Below, piece after piece: positions 1 to 7,118 of a stretch of 20,866 bases of DNA (position 1 is its first letter; each line of letters starts with the position of its first letter). Under the pieces are notes generated by a model. It saw only the letters and a list, made by a program, of their open reading frames with translations, made no database searches and was not told the origin of the DNA. Where the stretch lies: contig JAEXOD010000087.1 in NCBI GenBank assembly GCA_023447335.1, forward strand, positions 1-20,866. Reading direction: 5' to 3'. The DNA comes from Bacteroidota bacterium. Lineage in GTDB: Bacteria; Bacteroidota; Ignavibacteria; Ignavibacteriales; Melioribacteraceae. The position numbers were made by a program, and so were the translations under genes.

Positions 1-508
1 CTATACTACCGTCTTCACCAACCGGTTTAATAATTATCGGATAAGAAAGGTTTGTTTTATAAGAAGCGCACACGGTTTCAATTAATTGAAAATTAGGTAC
101 ACGGATTTCGTTTGCTTGCAAAATCTGTTTGCTAACGTATTTATTTTGACACAACCCCAACCCCTTTGTTGAAGCCCCTGTAAACGGAATGCCTAAAAGT
201 TGAAATAAAGCTGCAAAGTTTTTTTCTAAACCGGCTTTATCCTTATAAATTTCAATTAAATTAAATAAAGCATCGGGTTTATTGCTCTCTAAATCTCTTA
301 ACAATATATCTAAATCATCTAAAATATTTAAAATATAACAATCATATCCCTCTTCTCGAAGACTTTCGGCAATTAATTCGTATTCATTAATAATATCACA
401 TTTGCGTAATTTATAAGCTTCGGATTGCATGAATGCAGACGGACAGTTAGTTGCATATGGGTCAAATATTTCTTTATATGGTTCGTTAAATACAACTGCA
501 ATTTTCAT
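1..508 (-). CDS. ATP-grasp ligase, D-Ala-D-Ala ligase-like (C-terminus cut by window edge)
   Basis: The N-terminal 169 residues of an ATP-grasp carboxylate-amine ligase are visible; the gene runs off the left edge. The product starts MKIAVVFNEP. It carries the pre-ATP-grasp block typical of D-Ala-D-Ala ligases: a DALFNLIE segment, then LLGIPFTGAS and a conserved lysine region (NKYVSKQIL). The last visible stretch, YPIIIKPVGEDGSI, is the start of the ATP-binding fold with the lysine and the glycine/serine loop. Such enzymes join an amino acid or peptide carboxylate to an amine using ATP. The true substrate cannot be told: the genuine ddl gene usually sits with murein genes, which are absent here, so an amino-acid or peptide ligase of unknown role is at least as likely. 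There is no Shine-Dalgarno sequence; the leader is A/T-only. The gene is divergent from a C39-like peptidase 71 bp away. The family call is firm, the substrate open. Confidence 0.82.
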   Translation of the reverse strand, partial: MKIAVVFNEPYKEIFDPYATNCPSAFMQSEAYKLRKCDIINEYELIAESLREEGYDCYILNILDDLDILLRDLESNKPDALFNLIEIYKDKAGLEKNFAALFQLLGIPFTGASTKGLGLCQNKYVSKQILQANEIRVPNFQLIETVCASYKTNLSYPIIIKPVGEDGSI

Positions 509-579
509 ATTTTTTTATTTTATTTAACCTTAATTAGTAAAATTTTTATATATTAAATATAATAAAATTTGAAATAATT

Positions 580-1416
580 ATGAGTTTTTATCCCCAACCA
601 AACGATTATACTTGCGGTCCATTTTCTCTAAAATATGCAATGAATATGTTTGGAATTTTTATTAGTGACGGTTTAATAATCGAAAAATCCGGGGCACGAT
701 GGTGGGACGGAGTGGATGAAGTAGGATTAGAGCGTGCTGCTAATTTCTTTAACTTTAAGTTTAAACCGTTTAGCGCAAATACTGAATCTAAAGCTGTTAA
801 AATATTGAACGAACACTTAAAAAACAATTATCCTTGTATTTTAAGTGTTGATAACTGGAAACATTGGATTACGGTTGTTAACCATACAAAATCTGAATAC
901 GTTATTATAAATAGCGGTGAAAAAAAGGTGTTTTACACTCTAAAAACAGAAGATTTAATTGCTTATTGGGAATATTATAACGAAGAAACAGATACTAATA
1001 GTTATGACGGTTATGTAGTTATCCCTAAATTTAAAACTAAAATACACGCAACATTTACACCCAAAAAAGCAGAGATTTTAATGTATGCGGAAAATAGAGA
1101 TTTAGCTTTAAACTGGGAAGATTATTTTAATGATCTTACAATATTTACTACTCCGCTTACTGATGAAACGCTCGATTTTATTACTTTTTCAAATTTCTTA
1201 AAAAAACATGCTAAATTTATAATAGATAAAGTTATATTTTGGCACGGAAATATTTCATCTTCGGAACTAAAAAAAATTGTAAATAACATGGAATTTGTCG
1301 CGGAAATTTATAATTTTGTAGTTCTGAAAAAAAATGAAAATAAATCAGTTACCGATTTAGCATTATTGCTTATGATGTATGCTTGCGGTACTTACGGAAT
1401 GTCAAAATTTTATTAA
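580..1416 (+). CDS. C39-like (papain-fold) cysteine peptidase with unknown C-terminal domain
   Basis: The product is 278 residues with no signal peptide or membrane segment, so probably cytoplasmic. Residues 1-125 resemble the peptidase C39 family: QPNDYTCGPFSL places the nucleophile at Cys12, and NWKHWITVV places the histidine at His95. The position usually held by the third catalytic residue (Asp in a DP motif) reads IINSG, so Asn111 may substitute. Residues about 150-278 match nothing I recognise. C39 domains cleave Gly-Gly leader peptides in bacteriocin export, but there is no attached ABC transporter here; other relatives are amidases or peptide hydrolases. It is divergent from an ATP-grasp ligase and 9 bp upstream of an isochorismatase-like gene, so ligase and hydrolase could act on the same peptide or amide (inference). 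A TATAAT-like box lies at 558-563; no good Shine-Dalgarno sequence precedes the ATG. Confidence 0.7.
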   Translation: MSFYPQPNDYTCGPFSLKYAMNMFGIFISDGLIIEKSGARWWDGVDEVGLERAANFFNFKFKPFSANTESKAVKILNEHLKNNYPCILSVDNWKHWITVVNHTKSEYVIINSGEKKVFYTLKTEDLIAYWEYYNEETDTNSYDGYVVIPKFKTKIHATFTPKKAEILMYAENRDLALNWEDYFNDLTIFTTPLTDETLDFITFSNFLKKHAKFIIDKVIFWHGNISSSELKKIVNNMEFVAEIYNFVVLKKNENKSVTDLALLLMMYACGTYGMSKFY

Positions 1417-1425
1417 GGAATAAAT

Positions 1426-1986
1426 ATGCTTAAAAGAAACCCCCTAATTTTAACAAAGCTTAACACCGCTCTTTTAGTTGTTGATATACAAGAAAAAATT
1501 GTTCCGGCTATGAACGAAAGTCAAAGGTTTATTGCTAATTCAGTTAAACTTATTCAAGGATGTAAAGTTTTGGGATTACCAATATTTTTAACAGAACAAT
1601 ACCCAAAAGGTTTAGGTGCGACAGTTAAGGAAATAAAAGATGAATTATCGGACGTTACTCCTATACAAAAAATGTCTTTTAGCTGTGCAGGCTCTGTTGA
1701 ATTAATGGCAAAATTAAAAAAATCGGAAATAAAAAATATTATTCTTGCCGGAATAGAATCTCACGTATGCATTTCTCAAACTGCATTAGATTTTTCGGTG
1801 AACGGATTTAATTTGATTGTTGCTGCAGATGCGGTAACTTCAAGAAGAAAATTTGATTACGAAATAGCTTTAAGTAGAATGGCTCGCAACAACATTGATG
1901 TAACTTTAACAGAATCAATTCTATTTGAAATGTTAAATGTATGTGGTACAGAAGAGTTTAAACAGATTTCTAAAATTGTAAAATAG
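1426..1986 (+). CDS. Isochorismatase-family cysteine hydrolase
   Basis: The product is 186 residues, normal for the family. The catalytic triad is visible: Asp20 in LLVVDIQEK, Lys82 in IQKMSF, and Cys115 in AGIESHVCISQ. A cis-peptide-type segment sits just before the cysteine. Members hydrolyse isochorismate, nicotinamide, carbamoyl or other amide substrates in the cytosol. The sequence is closest in style to the YcaC/ISOC1-2 group of unknown substrate rather than to nicotinamidase, since I see no metal-binding Asp-x-His motif. It follows the C39-like peptidase with 9 bp between them; its AAGGA ribosome site overlaps the upstream stop codon, so the two are very probably co-transcribed. A bidirectional terminator ends the unit. 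Family certain, substrate unknown. Confidence 0.88.
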   Translation: MLKRNPLILTKLNTALLVVDIQEKIVPAMNESQRFIANSVKLIQGCKVLGLPIFLTEQYPKGLGATVKEIKDELSDVTPIQKMSFSCAGSVELMAKLKKSEIKNIILAGIESHVCISQTALDFSVNGFNLIVAADAVTSRRKFDYEIALSRMARNNIDVTLTESILFEMLNVCGTEEFKQISKIVK

Positions 1987-2003
1987 TATAATAACACTAT
2001 AAT

Positions 2004-2038
2004 AAAAAAGAGGCATATTTATTTATGTCTCTTTTTTT
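2004..2038. terminator. Bidirectional rho-independent terminator
   Basis: A 13-bp stem (AAAAAAGAGGCAT at 2004-2016 against ATGTCTCTTTTTT at 2025-2037, one G-T pair) surrounds an 8-base loop. T-runs follow on both strands. It lies between the converging isochorismatase and DUF2062 genes and can serve both. Confidence 0.85.
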
Positions 2039-2051
2039 ATTGATATTTATA

Positions 2052-2546
2052 CTAAGCTTTTATTTTACTTTTCCTTCGATGCGAACAAATAAGTTTGTAA
2101 ATTACAAAATACATTATTACCGAACAGAATAAAGCTAAAATTGAAGTTCCGGTAAATAACACTATTAACCCGTTTTGACTTAAATTAATAATTCCCGAAA
2201 ATGAAGGAGACGATAAGGCATCTGCAACAGAATTCCAATCAATATCAATATGAGTAATAAATTTACCGATATTTATAGCAGCATAATATATGGGTAATAT
2301 TGTAATAGGATTAGAAACGAATGTAGCAGTAACAGTTAATAAAACATTACTCCCTAAAAATAATGAGATAGGAACAGCAATTAACGTTTGTAATCCTATG
2401 GGGAATAACAAGCCGATAAAAATACCCAAGGCTATACTAAAAGCTATTTCTGCAGGCGTTGATTTTAAATTCAAAAGTTTATTGTAGTAATATTTAAATG
2501 ATAACTTATTAAATTTTTTTATAGTTTGTATAAAACCTATTTTCAT
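2052..2546 (-). CDS. DUF2062 family integral membrane protein
   Basis: The product is 164 residues with three or four hydrophobic segments. Residues about 30-105 carry the DUF2062 pattern: TPAEIAFSIALGIFIG, then a PIGLQT segment, then VSNPITILPIYY. The NPxT motif followed by a short helix is characteristic. The function of DUF2062 is not established; some members are fused to or sit near glycosyltransferases, but nothing of that kind is adjacent here. The ATG at 2546 is preceded only by a weak purine run. A -33/-7 type promoter sits directly upstream (2577-2607). It is a single-gene unit, convergent with the isochorismatase gene and sharing its terminator. Family call good, role unknown. Confidence 0.85.
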   Translation of the reverse strand: MKIGFIQTIKKFNKLSFKYYYNKLLNLKSTPAEIAFSIALGIFIGLLFPIGLQTLIAVPISLFLGSNVLLTVTATFVSNPITILPIYYAAINIGKFITHIDIDWNSVADALSSPSFSGIINLSQNGLIVLFTGTSILALFCSVIMYFVIYKLICSHRRKSKIKA

Positions 2547-2576
2547 TCTTTTTCATTTTTTTGACAAAAACACCTA

Positions 2577-2607
2577 CAAAATTATAATTAAACTTATTAA
2601 TATGCAA
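2577..2607 (-). promoter_or_regulatory. Promoter of the DUF2062 gene (TTG-N20-TAATTTTG)
   Basis: On the minus strand TTG (2605-2607) is followed by 20 bases and TAATTTTG (2577-2584). This is a full match to the Bacteroidota -33/-7 pattern (TTTG / TAnnTTTG). The start codon is about 30 bases downstream. Confidence 0.65.
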
Positions 2608-2743
2608 ATTAAAAAATTTTAGAAAAAAACGAGGAATGTTTATCCCTTCATTTTAAAGTGAGGAAAAATATATATTTTTACGTATTAAGTAGCAAAATAT
2701 TTCATAAAAACAAGTAAAAAGTGCATTTTTCATTAAAATATTT

Positions 2744-2774
2744 TTTGCAAAATGAAATTTAATTAATATATTAA
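2744..2774 (+). promoter_or_regulatory. Candidate promoter of the HU gene
   Basis: TTTG (2744-2747) is followed by 19 bases and TATATTAA (2767-2774). The -7 element deviates from TAnnTTTG in its last two bases. The position, about 45 bases before the HU start, is suitable. It is weaker than the other promoters in the window. Confidence 0.4.
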
Positions 2775-2819
2775 TGAATACAATTTAACAATCCTTAAAA
2801 ACTAAACTAAAGGGAAGTT

Positions 2820-3197
2820 ATGGGAAAATCTAAAGAAAAACCTGCCGAAAAACCGGTAAAAAAAGCAGCAAAACCGGCTGCTAAAAAAGCCGAAAAACCC
2901 GAGGCTAAGCCAAAAGCAAAATCAATGACCAAAGCTCAGATTATTGCTTATATGGCAGAAAAATTAAACATAACAAAAAAACAAACCGGCGATTTTTTGA
3001 GCGAATTTGTTTTATTAGCTTATAAAGAAGCTAAAAAAGATTTCGTTATTCCGGGTATCGGCAAACTATCTTTGGCACAGAGGAAAAAGAGAAAAGCACG
3101 TAATCCACGTACAGGTGAGGAAATTATTGTTCCCGCTAAAAAAGTGGTTAAATTCCGTATCGCTAAAGCTTGTAAAGATGCGATATTGGGCAAATAG
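2820..3197 (+). CDS. HU-family nucleoid DNA-binding protein with Lys/Ala/Pro-rich N-terminal tail
   Basis: The product is 125 residues. Residues 1-35 are a highly basic, disordered tail made of repeated KPA/KKA/EKP units. Residues 36-125 form a complete HU/IHF domain: MTKAQIIAYMAEKLN helix, the IPGIGKL turn, and the DNA-inserting beta arm with RNPRTGE (Pro96 at the tip). HU dimers bend and compact DNA; the tail resembles eukaryotic histone H1 tails and probably adds non-specific DNA binding (inference). If only the core were made, a start at Met36 would be needed, but the strong AGGGA ribosome site lies before the ATG at 2820 and supports the long form. It is monocistronic, with its own terminator at 3219-3247. 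Ordinary HU is about 90 residues, so the extension is the notable point. Confidence 0.9.
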   Translation: MGKSKEKPAEKPVKKAAKPAAKKAEKPEAKPKAKSMTKAQIIAYMAEKLNITKKQTGDFLSEFVLLAYKEAKKDFVIPGIGKLSLAQRKKRKARNPRTGEEIIVPAKKVVKFRIAKACKDAILGK

Positions 3198-3218
3198 TTT
3201 TACTATATATGTTTTTTA

Positions 3219-3247
3219 TAAAGGGGATTACTTTTGTCCCCTTTTTT
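3219..3247 (+). terminator. Rho-independent terminator of the HU gene
   Basis: The stem AAAGGGGA (3220-3227) pairs with TCCCCTTT (3237-3244) around a 9-base loop. A T-run follows. It lies 22 bases after the HU stop codon. Confidence 0.85.
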
Positions 3248-3330
3248 ATTTTAAATAATTGTAGAATGAAATATAGCCCCTTCTCCAATATCTATTACTC
3301 TGTGTTATTTAAAAAGATCTAAACAACTCC

Positions 3331-3391
3331 ATTTAACATTTCAAGAATATTCCTGCTCTTTTTCTAAAGTTGAACAAAAAAAATAATTCAA
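3331..3391. repeat. Direct repeat block, copy 1
   Basis: This block starts ATTTAACATTTCAAGAATAT and runs through TCTAAAGTTGAAC. It recurs 140 bp downstream at 3471-3528, with two substitutions in the middle and a shorter A-run near the end. Its end contains a small inverted repeat, GTTGAA/TTCAAC, around an A-rich loop. Confidence 0.85.
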
Positions 3392-3405
3392 CATTCAACA
3401 TTCAA
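3385..3405. repeat. Heptamer tract A (3 units)
   Basis: Three in-phase heptamers, AATTCAA then CATTCAA twice, abut the orphan serC tail copy. Confidence 0.75.
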
Positions 3406-3466
3406 AATTATTTAGTTGTTTACTTTGAATCCTTTCATAAAATCAACTAATTTAATAACACCTTCT
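3404..3466 (-). pseudogene. Orphan second copy of the serC 3' end
   Basis: These 63 bp match 3628-3690, the last codons and stop of serC, at 56 of 63 positions without gaps. Read on the minus strand, 3465-3412 encodes EGVIKLVDFMKGFKVNN plus a stop; the real gene ends EGVAKLVEFMKEFKANN. Homology stops abruptly at 3466, so only the last 17 codons are present. This is a gene-tail remnant, not a functional gene. Of the six changed codons two are silent and four alter the residue. It could be left from a duplication, or from allele replacement in which a new serC was brought in and the old tail stayed behind. Confidence 0.85.
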
Positions 3467-3470
3467 CAAC

Positions 3471-3528
3471 ATTTAACATTTCAAGAATATTCCTACGCTT
3501 TTTCTAAAGTTGAACAAAAATAATTCAA
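3471..3528. repeat. Direct repeat block, copy 2
   Basis: This is the second copy of the block at 3331-3391, offset by 140 bp. Together with the two serC tails it shows that a module [serC 3' end + heptamers + this block] was duplicated in tandem and then diverged. Confidence 0.85.
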
Positions 3529-3563
3529 CAATTAGCATTCAACATTCAGCATTCAACATTTAA
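3522..3563. repeat. Heptamer tract B (6 units)
   Basis: Six consecutive in-phase 7-base units of the form CATTCAA, CATTCAG or CATTTAA lie just beyond the serC terminator. Confidence 0.75.
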
Positions 3564-3567
3564 AATT

Positions 3568-3603
3568 AAAAAAAAGTCCCCGCTCCTTTTCTGAAGCAGG
3601 GAC
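3568..3603 (-). terminator. Rho-independent terminator of serC
   Basis: On the minus strand an 11-bp stem (GTCCCTGCTTC / GGAGCGGGGAC, two G-T pairs) with a 6-base loop is followed by eight T residues. It sits 33 bases after the serC stop codon. It is present only next to the true gene, not beside the orphan tail. Confidence 0.92.
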
Positions 3604-3630
3604 ATTCAAAATTTAGCATTAAACATTAAA
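3603..3630. repeat. Heptamer tract C (4 units)
   Basis: Four in-phase heptamers (CATTCAA, AATTTAG, then CATTAAA twice) lie between the serC stop and its terminator stem. They overlap the terminator by one base and the serC tail repeat by three. Confidence 0.7.
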
Positions 3631-3635
3631 ATTAT

Positions 3636-4724
3636 TTAGTTGTTTGCTTTGAATTCTTTCATAAACTCTACTAATTTAGCTACACCTTCTGTCGGGAAAG
3701 CGTTATAGATTGATGCTCTTACGCCGCCGACTGAACGGTGACCTTTTAATCCCGAAAATCCTTTCGCTGCAGATTCAGCAAGGAATTTCTTTTCTAATTC
3801 TTCACTTGGTAATCTGAAGGTGACATTCATTAATGAACGATCATCTTTATTTATTACTGTTCCTTTATAATATCCGTCACTATCATCCATATAATTATAT
3901 AAAATGTCGGCTTTTTCTATATTGCGTTTGTGCATTACTTCAAGACCGCCCATATTTAATAACCATTTAAATACCAAGCCCATAATATAAATTGTAAAAG
4001 TTGAAGGAGTGTTATACATACTTTCGTTTTCAGCATGTATTTTATAGTTTAGATATGTGTGCAAACTATCCGAAGAGCGTTCTAATAATGATTTTTTAAT
4101 AATTACTACTGTAGCTCCAGCCGGTCCCATATTTTTTTGAGCTCCCGCATAAATAACACCATATTTATTAATATCCAACATTTTGTATAAAAAGTCTGAC
4201 GAGGCATCGCAAACTAAAGGCACATTACCAACTTCAGGTTCTTTCTTAAACTGTGTACCATAAATAGTATTATTTGATGTAAAATGAACATACGAAGCTT
4301 CCGGATCAAATTTAAATTCACTTTCTGAAGGTAGATGATTAAAATTATCTGCTTCGGAAGAAGCTGATATGTTAACTGCTCCTACTCTTTTTGCTTCTTT
4401 TACTGCTTTTTTAGACCAAACACCGGTTACTAAATAATCCGCTTTATTTGCAGGCGGCATTAAGTTTAACGGAATCATAGAAAATTGTAACGTAGCCCCG
4501 CCTTGTAAGAATAAAACTGCATAATCATCGCCTATATTTAACAGTGTTCTTAAATCTTTTTCGGCTGCTTTAATTATTCCGTCATATACTTTGCCGCGGT
4601 GGCTCATTTCCATTACAGACATTCCTGCACCAGGGTAACATACAAAATCTTTTTGTGCTTGTATCAATACTTCTTCCGGTAATACCGCCGGACCGGCACT
4701 AAAATTAAATACTCTGTTTTCCAT
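3636..4724 (-). CDS. serC: Phosphoserine aminotransferase
   Basis: The product is 362 residues, the normal length for SerC. It is a cytosolic, PLP-dependent class V aminotransferase that converts 3-phosphohydroxypyruvate and glutamate to phosphoserine in serine synthesis, and it also acts in pyridoxal phosphate synthesis in many bacteria. Visible hallmarks: VFNFSAGPAVLP at the N-terminus, MSHRGK near residue 40, the QGGATLQF phosphate-binding loop at 74-81, Asp173 in CDASSDF, and the Schiff-base Lys197 in YAGAQKNMGPAG. The C-terminal GHRSVGGVRASIYNAF substrate-binding segment is intact. An AAGGAT ribosome site precedes the ATG. It is a single-gene unit; a TATATTTA box lies about 45 bases upstream of the ATG but lacks a matching -33 element. 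A partial copy of its 3' end lies 224 bp downstream. Confidence 0.97.
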   Translation of the reverse strand: MENRVFNFSAGPAVLPEEVLIQAQKDFVCYPGAGMSVMEMSHRGKVYDGIIKAAEKDLRTLLNIGDDYAVLFLQGGATLQFSMIPLNLMPPANKADYLVTGVWSKKAVKEAKRVGAVNISASSEADNFNHLPSESEFKFDPEASYVHFTSNNTIYGTQFKKEPEVGNVPLVCDASSDFLYKMLDINKYGVIYAGAQKNMGPAGATVVIIKKSLLERSSDSLHTYLNYKIHAENESMYNTPSTFTIYIMGLVFKWLLNMGGLEVMHKRNIEKADILYNYMDDSDGYYKGTVINKDDRSLMNVTFRLPSEELEKKFLAESAAKGFSGLKGHRSVGGVRASIYNAFPTEGVAKLVEFMKEFKANN

Positions 4725-4856
4725 AATTATCCTTCTTATTTAATTCTTTAAGTTGATGTAGTAAATATAATAATTTTTGCCATAATTTAATATGCAAATA
4801 ACTATAAAAAAACAAGTATCCACATTGAATTATTTGGAGAAAAACAAAATTTCATC

Positions 4857-4887
4857 TTGTATTTTAGGTTGATAATTAGTAATTTAT
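4857..4887 (+). promoter_or_regulatory. Promoter of the T9SS-tailed protein gene (TTG-N20-TAATTTAT)
   Basis: TTG (4857-4859) is followed by 20 bases and TAATTTAT (4880-4887). The spacing is the same as in the other promoters of the window. It gives a leader of roughly 15-20 bases that just holds the GGAGG ribosome site (4901-4905). Confidence 0.5.
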
Positions 4888-4909
4888 TATTTGTTAAAAC
4901 GGAGGCAAT

Positions 4910-7042
4910 ATGAAAATATTTCGAGTGCAAATTGTATTGTTTTTTTTTGTTTTTTATATGACAGTTTCTTCTCAGTGGCAACCACTCATTAACGGTCCTA
5001 CAGGCGCAAATACTTTTTCGATAACTGAATTTAACGACCAACTATTTATTACTACCGATAAAGGAATTTTCGTTAGCAGTAATTATGTAACATGGAATTA
5101 CGTTAACTTTGAACCAAATTTACTTACGTTAACTCCTTGTTATATCGCAGCGACTGATACTTTTATAGTTGCTAACAGAGGTGAATTTGTTAAGATATCT
5201 TACGACTCAGGAATTAATTGGGAAGATATTTCATTTGGATTAGCAAACAAATCTCCCGAAATGTTACTGGCAAATGACTCAACAATTATAGCAAAAACCG
5301 GCGGTTCTCTATTTATTAAAGAAAAAACAAACGGGTTTTGGAATGTTTGGAAAGAAATTTGGGCTCCTTCTAACAATATTAACGTAATATCGGTTGCTTT
5401 TAATAATAGCTCAATAATATTTACATCAAATAGTAACGAAATTTATAAGTCAACGAACCAAGGAGTGACTTGGAATATTACACCCTTTGATTCTACTATA
5501 AGCTTATACAGCATTAAGTGTTATAAAAACAACTATTATTTATGTACTTATAACGGATTATTTAAATCAACAGATAACGGTGAAACTTGGACCAGTGCTT
5601 TAAGTAGTTATTATGTAAAGAACTTTTATATGAATGATGTTTTTGCAATTGCTCAAGTATACAGCTCACCAAAGGATAAATTGTTAATATTATTTGATGA
5701 TTTGAATGTATTTACTGAATTGAGCGATGATTATTACGACCGGAGCATTACCGACTTTTTAATTAAAGATAATAGCTGTTTTCTTACTACTTCGTTAGGC
5801 GGAGTATTTAGACATTATTTGAATGGTTTTGGTTGGTACGCTATAAGTTTTGATCTAATTCCGTTTAATATTAATTCGTTTACATATAATGATAATTATT
5901 TATTTGCTTACACTAATATGAGCGAAGGCGTTTTTAGATCAAGCGATGACGGTAGAAATTGGATTTATTCTCCTCTTCCGCACTATAATCCCAATGTATC
6001 TCCTAATTTGTCTAATTTATTAGTAAAACGAAATATAATTATCGGAACTGAAGCGACTAATTCTTATTCTTATTATTCGACTACTAACGGAAGCAATTGG
6101 ACAACTATTGATTGGGGAGGAGCAAATCGGTCAACGACTGTATTAGGAAATGATTTGTATTCTGCAGGTTTTCAAGTAACAAAATGGAACGAAAATATTA
6201 CACCATATATTTTTACAACTTCACCTATAAATTTGCAATCAATTGCTGTAATGGGAGATAGTTCTAATTATAAAATTGTTGTTTCTACATTAAACAATGA
6301 ATTATATATTTCTGATGAACAATTAAATAACTGGACAAATATTTCGGTTAATTTACCAAATAGTATAACTCACATTAATGATATTTCCGTTACTCAAAAT
6401 AGTATTTATGTTGCTATTACGAATAGTTCGGTAAACCAAACTGGAGTTTATAAATCTACTGATTTTGGTAATACATGGATACAAATTATTAATAATAGAT
6501 ATATTGAAAAACTGTTTTCAAAAGACAATTACGTTTTTGCTGCAGCTAGTTCGTTTAATGGCGGAATATTTGCTTCAAAAAACAGCGGAAACTCTTTTGT
6601 TCCCTTTAACGAAGGGCTCGATTTGTTAAATTTTTATGATATAAAACAATTCCAAATAACTGACGATTATGTGTATATCGGATTAAATAGCGAGTACCTT
6701 ATTAAATGCACATCAGGAATTTGGAAACGTAAACTAAGTGAAATTATAGTTGATGTAAAAACCGAAACAAATCCTCCATTATACTTTAATCTCGGTCAAA
6801 ATTATCCAAATCCATTTAATCCCACAACCCAAATTAATTTTTCAATACCTCAAGGTTCATTTGTATCTTTAAAAATTTATAATGTATTAGGAAAAGAAAT
6901 TACGACTTTAGTAAACGAAGAATTACCTGCGGGGAATTACACTAAATCATTTGATGCTTCTAATTATTCAAGCGGAATTTATTTGTATAAAATATCTACC
7001 GGAAAATTTAACGAAACAAAAAAAATGGTACTACTTAAATAG
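4910..7042 (+). CDS. Secreted Asp-box (BNR/sialidase-like repeat) protein with T9SS sorting domain
   Basis: The product is 710 residues. An N-terminal signal peptide (MKIFRVQIVLFFFVFY...) ends near SSQ at residue 22. The body (about 25-620) is a beta-propeller-type repeat protein with at least five Asp-boxes of the form S-x-D/N-x-G-x-x-W, such as KSTNQGVTW (~179), KSTDNGETW (~218), RSSDDGRNW (~342) and KSTDFGNTW (~513). The C-terminus (from ~625) is a type A T9SS sorting domain: LGQNYPNPFNPTTQI, then LKIYNVLGKEI and SSGIYLYKI. Such proteins cross the inner membrane by Sec and the outer membrane by the Por/T9SS machinery, then remain on the surface or are released. No catalytic sialidase residues were identified, so a binding or structural role is as likely as an enzyme. 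The GGAGG ribosome site is strong. It is monocistronic, ending at a bidirectional terminator. Confidence 0.9.
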   Translation: MKIFRVQIVLFFFVFYMTVSSQWQPLINGPTGANTFSITEFNDQLFITTDKGIFVSSNYVTWNYVNFEPNLLTLTPCYIAATDTFIVANRGEFVKISYDSGINWEDISFGLANKSPEMLLANDSTIIAKTGGSLFIKEKTNGFWNVWKEIWAPSNNINVISVAFNNSSIIFTSNSNEIYKSTNQGVTWNITPFDSTISLYSIKCYKNNYYLCTYNGLFKSTDNGETWTSALSSYYVKNFYMNDVFAIAQVYSSPKDKLLILFDDLNVFTELSDDYYDRSITDFLIKDNSCFLTTSLGGVFRHYLNGFGWYAISFDLIPFNINSFTYNDNYLFAYTNMSEGVFRSSDDGRNWIYSPLPHYNPNVSPNLSNLLVKRNIIIGTEATNSYSYYSTTNGSNWTTIDWGGANRSTTVLGNDLYSAGFQVTKWNENITPYIFTTSPINLQSIAVMGDSSNYKIVVSTLNNELYISDEQLNNWTNISVNLPNSITHINDISVTQNSIYVAITNSSVNQTGVYKSTDFGNTWIQIINNRYIEKLFSKDNYVFAAASSFNGGIFASKNSGNSFVPFNEGLDLLNFYDIKQFQITDDYVYIGLNSEYLIKCTSGIWKRKLSEIIVDVKTETNPPLYFNLGQNYPNPFNPTTQINFSIPQGSFVSLKIYNVLGKEITTLVNEELPAGNYTKSFDASNYSSGIYLYKISTGKFNETKKMVLLK

Positions 7043-7054
7043 TTTTTTAATAAA

Positions 7055-7086
7055 AAAACCTCATCATAAAAATGTGATGAGGTTTT
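7055..7086. terminator. Bidirectional rho-independent terminator
   Basis: The stem CCTCATCA (7059-7066) pairs perfectly with TGATGAGG (7075-7082), extended by AAAA/TTTT. T-runs follow on both strands. It serves the T9SS-tailed protein gene (+) and the MscS gene (-). Confidence 0.9.
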
Positions 7087-7118
7087 AATTTAATTTATCC
7101 CCTACTAAACAAAATGTA

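Larger units (their letters stand above)
3248..3635. other. Long convergent gap with heptamer repeats, serC tail copy and serC terminator
   Basis: This gap between the converging HU and serC genes has no open reading frame of note. It contains three tracts of CATTCAA-like heptamers (3385-3405, 3522-3563, 3603-3630), a directly repeated ~58-bp block (3331-3391 and 3471-3528), a second copy of the serC 3' end (3404-3466) and the serC terminator (3568-3603). Its make-up suggests repeated local duplication. Confidence 0.8.

Noticed and set aside
580..1416. Bacteriocin leader-processing peptidase
   Set aside because: C39 bacteriocin peptidases are fused to ABC transporters and sit near Gly-Gly precursor genes; neither is present, so only the fold-level call is kept.
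2561..2588. TTGACA-N16-TATAAT on the plus strand, a near-perfect sigma-70 promoter
   Set aside because: It is 230 bp before the HU gene, its -10 overlaps the well-placed minus-strand TAATTTTG box of the DUF2062 gene, and no other plus-strand gene starts nearby. The match is probably chance in A/T-rich DNA, although a small RNA cannot be excluded.
4802..5041. Minus-strand frame of 79 codons
   Set aside because: It overlaps the promoter and signal-peptide region of the T9SS-tailed gene, shows no domain, and has no ribosome site. The other frames antisense to large genes (for example 8545-8841, 12770-13048, 14147-14473, 17371-17628) were rejected for the same reasons.
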